From Pseudomonadota bacterium (GTDB taxonomy: Bacteria > Pseudomonadota > Alphaproteobacteria > Rhizobiales > Devosiaceae): 5,157 nt of DNA. Below, one piece after another: positions 1-5,157 of this stretch. The stretch lies in the NCBI GenBank assembly GCA_023428425.1, contig JAEYYP010000461.1:1-5157 (forward strand). The letters are read 5' to 3'. The notes beneath the pieces were generated by a model. The model had not been told where the DNA came from. It ran no database searches and worked only from the letters and a program-made list of their open reading frames with translations. Made by a program: the position numbers and the translations under genes. Positions within the stretch are counted from its first letter, which is position 1. Each line of letters opens with the position of its first letter.

Positions 1-39
1 CCGTTTCCGGGGGCCGCGCCGTCGCCATTTTCTCGTCAC

Positions 40-43
40 GAGG
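40..43 (+). promoter_or_regulatory. Shine-Dalgarno for the ADP-ribosylglycohydrolase-like gene
   Basis: GAGG lies 6 nt before the TTG at 50 and supports that TTG as the start. The reading frame stays open to the left edge of the window, but it holds no ATG, GTG or other TTG before position 50. An earlier start would therefore have to lie outside the window. Confidence 0.6.
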
Positions 44-49
44 CAGACC

Positions 50-2143
50 TTGCTCAGCTCACAAGAAATCACCGATCGCATCTACGCAGGCCTGCTCGGC
101 AAGGCGATTGGTGTCCGGCTCGGCGCCCCGCTCGAGTCCCCGGTATGGACGCTGGCGCGCAGTCGCGCCACCTTCGGCGAGATCGAGGGCTACACTCGCG
201 ACTACAAGACCTTTGCTGCCGACGACGATACCAACGGCCCACTCTATTTCGTTCGCGCGGTGAACGACTATGGACCCGAGCCGACGGCGGAGGAGCTGGG
301 AAAGACCTGGCTCAACTACACCGCCGATGGTCACGGCATGTTCTGGTGGGGCGGCTTCGGCGTCTCCACCGAACACACCGCGTTCGACAACCTCAAGGCG
401 GGTATCCCAGCTCCAGTCTCGGGCTCGATCGCCCAGAACGGCGCCACCGTCGCCGAGCAGATCGGCGGCCAGATCTTTGTGGACAGCTGGGGCTGGATCA
501 ACCCGGGCGATCCGGGGCGCGCTGCCGACATGGCGGCGCGTGCGGCAAGCGTGTCGCATGATGGAGAAGGTCTCAACGGCGCCCGCTGGGTGGCCGCCGC
601 GATCGCCGCCGCCTTCACGGCCAAAACGATTGCAGAGATCGTTGCCGCGGGCATGGCCGCCATCCCACATGCCTCCGAGTACGCCCGCGTGGCGAATGCC
701 GTCATTGCGTTCCACGAGGCTACGCCGGACGACTGGTACGCCTGTCGCCTCATGCTGGAGCGGGACTTCGGCTATGATCGATATCCGGGCATCTGCCACA
801 TCATTCCCAATGCCGGAGCACTTGTCCTTGCCGTTCTCTATGGCGGCGGCGACCTCAATCGCACCGTCGAGATCGCCACCATGTGTTCGTGGGACACGGA
901 CTGCAATGCCGGCAATGCCGGCGCCATCGTCGGCACGTGGCAACAGGTTCAGCCGCATTGGCAGAAGTATCGCGGGCCGATCAACGACTTGCTGATCGCC
1001 TCGGGCGTCGCCACCACGCTCAACATCACCGATATCCCGAGTTTCGCGCGCGAGCTTGCCGCGCTCGCGGGCCACCGCGTGGTATCCGCACCCCGATCGC
1101 GCATCCACTTCGACTTCGACTTGCCCGGCTCGACCCACGCTTTCCGGATCGGCGGCTCCAATCGCTTCCGCCTCTCCTGGTCCGACGAGCGTCCGCGTGG
1201 CGGGCGCGGTGCCCTGCGTATCGACTCCGAACAGCTTCAGCGCCACACCTCAGGACGCATCTACTGGAAGCCGTTCTACCGCCGGTCCGAGTTCGATGAC
1301 GAGCGGTACATGCCTATGCTGTCGCCACTGGTCGCGACTGGCCAGCAAGTCTCCTTCGAACTACTGTCGGAGCCATGGGAAGGCGGCGACGAGGTGCGGA
1401 TCCAGCCCTATGTCCGCCGCGCCATGTCGGGCACCATCGATGAGATCGGCGGTTGGTCGATGGTCTCGCACGGCGAATGGACGCGCTACAGCTTCGCGAT
1501 CCCTTCGACCGGCGACGAAGCGATCGACGAAATTGGCTTTGCCATCGCGACCGAGGACAAGGCGCCCTTCTTCGGACGCTTCTTCCTCGCCGATTTCCGC
1601 ATCGACGGCGCCGGGACGACGAGCATCGATCCGGCAATCGAGACCAACGAGTGGGGCGGTATCACCCGCTTCACCCGCAACCGTGGTCACTGGAGCATCG
1701 CCGACGGCCTGATCCACGCCCATTCGAGTACCGATGCCGACTGCTGGACTGGCGGATACGACGCCGATGACGTCACCGTGTCCGCAACCCTGACGCCGCT
1801 TTCAGGGCGCTCGCATCTCATCACCGCCCGAGCGCTAGGCGCCTGCCGATTCTACGCAGCCGGGTTCGACGACGGACGCCTTGTCATCCTCAAGGAAGAT
1901 TTCGACACGACGGTGCTCGCGGAAACGCCTTTCTCGATGAAGGCCGGCCAGAGCTACGAGCTGGCTCTGTCGGTGGAAGGCGATACGATGACGCTCGCGG
2001 TAGATGGACGGGCCGTCCTGTCAGCACAAGAGGCAAGCCTGACGCACGGCATGTGCGGCCTGCGACTGGGCGGGCCGGGGCGGATGACCGTCTCGAGGCT
2101 CACCATCGTCGAAGCACCGTCGCAGGGTCGCCCTTCCCCGTGA
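50..2143 (+). CDS. ADP-ribosylglycohydrolase family protein with C-terminal carbohydrate-binding-like modules
   Basis: This 697-aa protein is probably cytoplasmic: I see no signal peptide or membrane segment. Residues 1 to about 340 look like a DraG/ARH-type ADP-ribosylglycohydrolase, the family that cleaves N- or O-glycosidic bonds to ADP-ribose using a two-metal Mg site. Visible landmarks are the opening helix GLLGKAIGVRLGAPLES (14-30), the acidic motif DDDTN (58-62), NPGDPGRAADMAARAA (151-166) followed by SHDGEGLNGARW, and the C-terminal metal motif WDTDCNAGNAGAIVG (281-295). The usual family motifs are closer to TDDT and GDTDT, so both sites are altered, including Cys285 where a Thr ligand is normal. 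Residues about 350-525 and 535-690 are beta-rich. The first resembles a galactose-binding-like sandwich. The second (HWSIADGLIHA at 547-557, VDGRAVL at 651-657) resembles a LamG/DUF1080-type jelly roll. Typical single-domain family members are about 300 aa, so this is a large multidomain variant. It starts with TTG and is followed after 31 bp by an alpha/beta hydrolase gene. The family assignment is solid. The substrate is unknown and may be a sugar or nucleoside glycoside rather than ADP-ribosyl protein. Confidence 0.88.
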   Translation: MLSSQEITDRIYAGLLGKAIGVRLGAPLESPVWTLARSRATFGEIEGYTRDYKTFAADDDTNGPLYFVRAVNDYGPEPTAEELGKTWLNYTADGHGMFWWGGFGVSTEHTAFDNLKAGIPAPVSGSIAQNGATVAEQIGGQIFVDSWGWINPGDPGRAADMAARAASVSHDGEGLNGARWVAAAIAAAFTAKTIAEIVAAGMAAIPHASEYARVANAVIAFHEATPDDWYACRLMLERDFGYDRYPGICHIIPNAGALVLAVLYGGGDLNRTVEIATMCSWDTDCNAGNAGAIVGTWQQVQPHWQKYRGPINDLLIASGVATTLNITDIPSFARELAALAGHRVVSAPRSRIHFDFDLPGSTHAFRIGGSNRFRLSWSDERPRGGRGALRIDSEQLQRHTSGRIYWKPFYRRSEFDDERYMPMLSPLVATGQQVSFELLSEPWEGGDEVRIQPYVRRAMSGTIDEIGGWSMVSHGEWTRYSFAIPSTGDEAIDEIGFAIATEDKAPFFGRFFLADFRIDGAGTTSIDPAIETNEWGGITRFTRNRGHWSIADGLIHAHSSTDADCWTGGYDADDVTVSATLTPLSGRSHLITARALGACRFYAAGFDDGRLVILKEDFDTTVLAETPFSMKAGQSYELALSVEGDTMTLAVDGRAVLSAQEASLTHGMCGLRLGGPGRMTVSRLTIVEAPSQGRPSP

Positions 2144-2162
2144 CCGGCGAGGGGCACACTAC

Positions 2163-2167
2163 GGGGA
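2163..2167 (+). promoter_or_regulatory. Weak Shine-Dalgarno for the alpha/beta hydrolase gene
   Basis: GGGGA sits 7 nt before the TTG at 2175. It is a poor match, but it is the only purine-rich stretch correctly spaced for a start that keeps the first beta strand. The later in-frame GTG at 2217 has no such sequence before it. Confidence 0.35.
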
Positions 2168-2174
2168 CGGCCAG

Positions 2175-2960
2175 TTGATCGAGAGGATCGCGCTCGCGAC
2201 CGACCCGCGCTTTTCGGTGCTCCTGCACAAGCCGCAGGGGTCAGGGCGAGTAGGCCGCGTGCTCGTTGCGCTCCATGGCATTGGTCAACAGGCCGAGGAA
2301 ATCTGTCAGGCGCTCCAGCCTCTCGCCGCCAGCCTCGGCTACGCTCTCGCCTGCCCGCAGTTTCCCTATCCTGGTTCGACTGGCGCCGCCAGCCAAGGCT
2401 ACATGTACCTCAGCGAGCCAGGCGTCGACTACCTCGGGCTGATGGATGCCGTGATCGCTTCGGCGTGGCAGTTTGCCGGCAGCCCGCCGGGAGCGATCGA
2501 CCTGCTGGGCTTCTCGGCGGGTGGGCAGGCAGCGCATCGTTATGCCTTCCTGAAGCCCGAGCGCGTGCGCATGGCATGCATCGTGTCGCCCGGCGCGATC
2601 ACCTTGCCATCGTCGGATGCCGCATGGTGGAACGGCATCGCCGACGTCGCCGACCGCTTCGGCGTCCCGTTCAATCCTGAGGGCGTGCGCCGGGTCGTGT
2701 TCAGTCTCCTCGTCGGCGCAAATGACACGGAAACGTCCGGGTTGTCATACGTACCCGGCCAGCCGATCGAGCGGCTTCGGGCCCTACGGACGGGGCACAC
2801 CCGGGTTGAACGCCTCGCGACGTTGCATGATGCCTTGCTGGAGTTTGGGGCACCGAGCAGCCTGTCGATCGTCGACGGCGCTGGGCACAGCTTCCGGCAA
2901 CTTCTGCCTGCGATCGAGGCGGCCTTTCGCGAACAACGCCCGACGGCGTCGGCTCGCTAG
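2175..2960 (+). CDS. Alpha/beta hydrolase (esterase/carboxylesterase-like)
   Basis: This 261-aa soluble alpha/beta-hydrolase has no signal peptide. Its features are in canonical order: the oxyanion-loop motif LHGIGQ (33-38), the nucleophile elbow GFSAGG (112-117) with Ser114, the acid strand LLVGANDTE (178-186) with Asp184 as the likely acid, and DGAGHSF (234-240) with His238 as the catalytic base. The length fits the phospholipase/carboxylesterase and dienelactone-hydrolase-like groups. These cleave esters of small or medium substrates; the substrate here cannot be told from sequence. Residues 60-90 (CPQFPYPGST, YMYLSEPGVDY) and 145-175 form the likely cap and substrate loops. The start is TTG, 31 bp after the preceding stop on the same strand, so co-transcription with the ADP-ribosylglycohydrolase-like gene is likely. 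The pair may act on the same glycoside or acylated sugar (inference). The 3' end faces the glycosyltransferase gene. Confidence 0.9.
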   Translation: MIERIALATDPRFSVLLHKPQGSGRVGRVLVALHGIGQQAEEICQALQPLAASLGYALACPQFPYPGSTGAASQGYMYLSEPGVDYLGLMDAVIASAWQFAGSPPGAIDLLGFSAGGQAAHRYAFLKPERVRMACIVSPGAITLPSSDAAWWNGIADVADRFGVPFNPEGVRRVVFSLLVGANDTETSGLSYVPGQPIERLRALRTGHTRVERLATLHDALLEFGAPSSLSIVDGAGHSFRQLLPAIEAAFREQRPTASAR

Positions 2961-2976
2961 GCAACGGCAACCGCAG

Positions 2977-4959
2977 TCACCGTTCCTCCAGGCTCGTCTG
3001 CCCGTTCACCCACTTGGCCCACATGCCCGTGAAGGCCTGCTCGAGATCGCCTGCGAACGCCTTGGGATCGAACAGCTTGGACCGCCCTGCCCGATCACGC
3101 AGTCCGCGCCGCAGCGCCGCCAAAGCCGGTACATCGGCCGAGAACTCGATCGCCCGGCGGGTATAGTCATCGACGCTCGTCGCTACCCAATCGTCGAGCC
3201 CTACGCTGCGGATGTTGCTCTCCGACATGTGGGCAACGAAGCGATCGCCATGCAGGGTCAGAACCGGCACGCCCATGTAGAGCGCCTCCGTCGTGGTGGT
3301 GCCGCCATTGTAGGGGAACGGATCCAGAGCAATGTCGACCCGCCCGTAGCTGCCCATGTGCTCGGCGTAGCTCATCCCGCTCGACTCGATCGAAAGTCGC
3401 TCGCCGGGAGACCAGCCGTTCTCGGCAAACGCCTCGATCACGGCTGCCAGAACGTGTTCTTCCTTGTTTCCGGACCGGAGCAACAGGCGGCTGCCAGATA
3501 CCGACTCCAGAATTCTGCACCAGGCCGCGATGGTGTGCCGGTTCAACTTGGTGAAATTGTTATAGCAGCCGAAGGTGATGTGCCCGGATTGCAGCGCTGG
3601 CAGCGGCGCTACGTCGGGCGTGTCAGGCGCCGGGGCATAGCACCAATGGGCGCTCGGCAGGCGCCACGGCTTTTCCACCCACTGTGGTTCTTCTTCAACC
3701 GGCAGCAACCAGTCGTTGCAGAGGACATAGTCGATCTCCGCCACGCCCGTCGTGGCGAAAAACCCCATCCAGGTGACCGCGACCGGAGCCGGTCGATACA
3801 TGAAGACCGGCAGCCGGCTGTGGGCGGTGTGACCGGACAGATCGACCAGCACGTCGATCCCGTCTCTTCTGATCAGTTCCGCCACTTCGAGATCAGTGCG
3901 CGTCGCGGTGGAGCGCCAGTTGGGGATCATCCCGCGAAGGCGAGTATTGACCTCATCGCCATTGTCCACGGCAGAATAGGCGAAGAGCGTGAGACGTTGG
4001 GGCGAGACTCCCGCCAGGGAGGCCTCCAGGTACCGTCCGACCGGATGCACCCGCATGTCACCCGACACCAGCCCAACGCGGATGGGACGGTCGACGGAAA
4101 GCTCGTTTGGATAGTCGGAGAAGGGTTTTACGCCTGTCCTGGCTCTCGCTGCCCAGTCGATGGCGTCCGCCTTTGCCAGCAAGGGCGAGTCACCGACCTG
4201 ATGGTTCTGTCCGAACACCAGGGCGGAATCGAGGGAGTTTCCTCGCACTGACCCGCGAGCGGCACGGTAGATTTCAAAGGCTTCATCGCGCTTGCCGCGA
4301 CGCAGCAGCACCGCTGCCAGCGAGCTCTTGATATCCGCATCACCGAGCCCTCCTTCGATGGCAGCGCGTAACGCTCCTTCGGCTTCCGCGTTGAGCTTCA
4401 TGGCCCGCAGGGTCACGGACAGGTTGTTCTTGTACTCGGGCTTTTCTGGCGCGAGTTCGGTTGCCCGACGGTGGCTCAGCAACGCTTCATCGTACCGTTC
4501 CAGGTGGGTCAGGCAGGCGCCGATGGCGCTGTGCAAGCCTGCTCGCTCAGGACGAAGCTCCAACGCCCGCTGCAACGCCCCAAGTGCCTCGGGGTAGCTA
4601 TCCCGTCGCATCAACGCTGTTGCAAGATTGGCCCAGATGTCGACCGCCTCAGGGTGAAGAGCCACCCCGCTCCGCCCGGCCTCGACCGCCGCGTCGAACT
4701 GCTTGGCAGCGATAAGAGCCGACACGAGGTTGCCATGCGCGCCTGCCTCGGAAGGATCCTCCTGCAACGACGCCCGGATCAGCTCCGTCGCCAGCACCGG
4801 AGCACCCCTTTGGAGATGCACCACTCCCCGCATGTGCAGAGCCTTCGGGTGCCTGGGATCGAGCTGGAGCGCCGCGTCATAGGACTGCGCCGCACCGTCC
4901 AGATCGCCTTGGCGATGCGCGGCAAACCCGCGTTCAAAATGCTCAGAGATCGATGCCAT
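2977..4959 (-). CDS. TPR-containing O-GlcNAc transferase-like glycosyltransferase (SPINDLY/GT41 family)
   Basis: This 660-aa protein has two parts. Residues about 3-236 hold roughly six to seven 34-residue TPR units, a superhelix that binds protein substrates: for example GDLDGAAQSYDAALQLDP (18-35), SYPEALGALQRALELRP (121-137) and RYDEALLSHRRATELAP (155-171). Residues about 290-655 form a GT41 catalytic domain of the SPINDLY/OGT type. Landmarks are IRVGLVSGDMRVHPVG (293-308) with His305 at the position of the catalytic-site His of human OGT, DVLVDLSGHTAHSR (369-382), RPAPVAVTWMGFFATTG (389-405), the nucleotide-sugar motif FGCYNNFTKLN (463-473) with Lys471, and DIALDPFPYNGGTTTTEAL (542-560) followed by MGVPVLTLHGDRF. 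All core motifs are intact, so I expect an active enzyme. The likely reaction is transfer of a sugar from a nucleotide sugar to Ser/Thr of a cytosolic protein. Neither donor (GlcNAc, fucose or other) nor target can be read here. The ATG start has only a weak AGG 4 nt upstream, but it sits just ahead of the first TPR helix. No flagellar or S-layer gene lies in the window to suggest a target. Confidence 0.93.
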   Translation of the reverse strand: MASISEHFERGFAAHRQGDLDGAAQSYDAALQLDPRHPKALHMRGVVHLQRGAPVLATELIRASLQEDPSEAGAHGNLVSALIAAKQFDAAVEAGRSGVALHPEAVDIWANLATALMRRDSYPEALGALQRALELRPERAGLHSAIGACLTHLERYDEALLSHRRATELAPEKPEYKNNLSVTLRAMKLNAEAEGALRAAIEGGLGDADIKSSLAAVLLRRGKRDEAFEIYRAARGSVRGNSLDSALVFGQNHQVGDSPLLAKADAIDWAARARTGVKPFSDYPNELSVDRPIRVGLVSGDMRVHPVGRYLEASLAGVSPQRLTLFAYSAVDNGDEVNTRLRGMIPNWRSTATRTDLEVAELIRRDGIDVLVDLSGHTAHSRLPVFMYRPAPVAVTWMGFFATTGVAEIDYVLCNDWLLPVEEEPQWVEKPWRLPSAHWCYAPAPDTPDVAPLPALQSGHITFGCYNNFTKLNRHTIAAWCRILESVSGSRLLLRSGNKEEHVLAAVIEAFAENGWSPGERLSIESSGMSYAEHMGSYGRVDIALDPFPYNGGTTTTEALYMGVPVLTLHGDRFVAHMSESNIRSVGLDDWVATSVDDYTRRAIEFSADVPALAALRRGLRDRAGRSKLFDPKAFAGDLEQAFTGMWAKWVNGQTSLEER

Positions 4960-5032
4960 GCAACCTAACTGTTGGAATGCTTCAGACGCTCAGCCTTACC
5001 GTCTACATCCATCCGCTGGAAGGGTTCGCGCC
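4960..5032 (-). promoter_or_regulatory. Short 5' region of the glycosyltransferase gene, bounded by an IS end
   Basis: These roughly 73 bp separate the glycosyltransferase ATG from the presumed IS end. On the minus strand the only ribosome-binding-like element is TTAGG, just before the ATG. I see no convincing -35/-10 pair. A native promoter may lie beyond the insertion, within the short stretch in an unrecognised form, or be supplied by the IS. Confidence 0.3.
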
Positions 5033-5070
5033 TGACCTGAGCCCCTAGATCTCCTCCAGATTTTGGTAGA

Positions 5071-5093
5071 GTCCGCCGCAACAGAGGGCGGAC
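5071..5093 (+). promoter_or_regulatory. Hairpin overlapping the transposase OrfA ribosome-binding site
   Basis: GTCCGCC (5071-5077) and GGCGGAC (5087-5093) are perfect 7-bp inverted repeats around a 9-nt loop. The stem ends 2 nt before the ATG at 5096. The Shine-Dalgarno GAGGG (5084-5088) lies partly in the loop and partly in the 3' arm. In RNA this could limit ribosome access and keep transposase levels low, as is known for several other IS elements. The pairing is seen; the regulatory role is inferred. Confidence 0.45.
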
Positions 5094-5095
5094 GC

Positions 5096-5157
5096 ATGAA
5101 GCGCAGCAGGTTCAACGAAGAACAGATCATCGGGATATTGAAGGAGCAGGAGGCCGG
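5096..5157 (+). CDS. IS3-family transposase OrfA, N-terminal fragment (runs off the window)
   Basis: Only the first 20 codons and two bases are present, reading MKRSRFNEEQIIGILKEQ and then EA. This is the highly recognisable opening of IS3-family OrfA proteins of the IS407/IS51 type. It begins a helix-turn-helix DNA-binding domain that recognises the IS ends. The ATG is preceded by GAGGG with 7-nt spacing. In complete elements, OrfA is followed by an overlapping OrfB carrying the DDE catalytic domain, made as a fusion by programmed frameshifting. Whether this copy is intact cannot be seen here. Confidence 0.85.
   Translation, partial: MKRSRFNEEQIIGILKEQEA

Larger units (their letters stand above)
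5033..5157 (+). mobile_element. Left end of an IS3-family insertion sequence (IS407/IS51-like), truncated by the window
   Basis: The element is called from its OrfA start (5096) and the TG-starting sequence TGACCTGAGCCCC at 5033, which looks like an IS3-family terminal inverted repeat. The boundary is uncertain by about 5 bp, because TGAGCCCC at 5038 could also be the tip. If the tip is at 5033, the flanking four bases CGCC (5029-5032) would be the candidate target duplication. The right end and OrfB lie outside the window, so completeness cannot be judged. It is oriented away from the glycosyltransferase gene. Confidence 0.72.

Noticed and set aside
1..49. Possible 3' end of an upstream gene
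   Set aside because: No stop codon occurs in any + frame here, and no recognisable protein segment is visible, so neither a gene end nor an intergenic boundary can be supported.
270..995. Overlapping + strand frames of 140-240 codons inside the first gene
   Set aside because: The translations are Ser/Arg/Pro-rich, typical of out-of-frame reading of GC-rich coding DNA, and show no domain signatures.
59..1246. A 395-codon open frame on the - strand opposite the ADP-ribosylglycohydrolase-like gene
   Set aside because: It is the antisense shadow of a gene with clear family motifs. The translation is low-complexity Arg/Gly/Ala-rich and starts with no convincing ribosome-binding site.
2941..2984. 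Short inverted repeats near the convergent stop codons (CGACG/CGTCG at 2941-2951 and AACGG/CCGTT at 2963-2984) as a terminator
   Set aside because: Stems are 5 bp. The first has a 1-nt loop and lies inside the coding region, and neither is followed by a T-run.
2617..4251. A 544-codon open frame on the + strand across the end of the hydrolase gene and most of the glycosyltransferase gene
   Set aside because: It overlaps two well-supported genes in other frames, and its translation is Arg/Pro-rich with no recognisable motif. Long antisense frames are expected in GC-rich DNA.

Overview
The window looks like chromosomal DNA of a GC-rich alphaproteobacterium. A sphingomonad-type genome is my best guess, from the GC-rich third codon positions, the style of the TPR/O-GlcNAc-transferase-like protein and the IS3-type transposase start at the right edge. 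I cannot fix the genus from sequence alone.

Layout: (1) 1-49 is a short leader with a good Shine-Dalgarno. (2) 50-2143 (+) encodes a 697-aa cytoplasmic protein. It has an N-terminal ADP-ribosylglycohydrolase (DraG/ARH)-type domain with altered metal-site motifs, followed by about 340 residues of beta-rich, carbohydrate-binding-like sequence. (3) 2175-2960 (+) encodes a 261-aa alpha/beta hydrolase with a complete Ser-Asp-His triad. It lies 31 bp downstream and is probably co-transcribed. Both genes appear to start with TTG. (4) 2977-4959 (-) encodes a 660-aa TPR plus SPINDLY/OGT-type (GT41) glycosyltransferase, convergent with the hydrolase gene across only 16 bp. (5) 4960-5032 is the short 5' region of that gene. 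(6) From about 5033 to the window end lies the left end of an IS3-family insertion sequence, with the first 20 codons of its OrfA running off the window.

The first two genes form a plausible two-gene catabolic or hydrolytic unit: a glycohydrolase with sugar-binding-like modules and an esterase-type hydrolase. Their substrates cannot be read from the sequence. The glycosyltransferase is probably independent of them and may O-glycosylate cytosolic proteins. The IS sits immediately upstream of it, oriented away, and may have altered its promoter. I see no RNA gene, CRISPR array, phage gene or toxin-antitoxin pair. The most unusual points are the changed metal-ligand residues and added C-terminal modules of the first gene, and the hairpin overlapping the ribosome-binding site of the IS OrfA.
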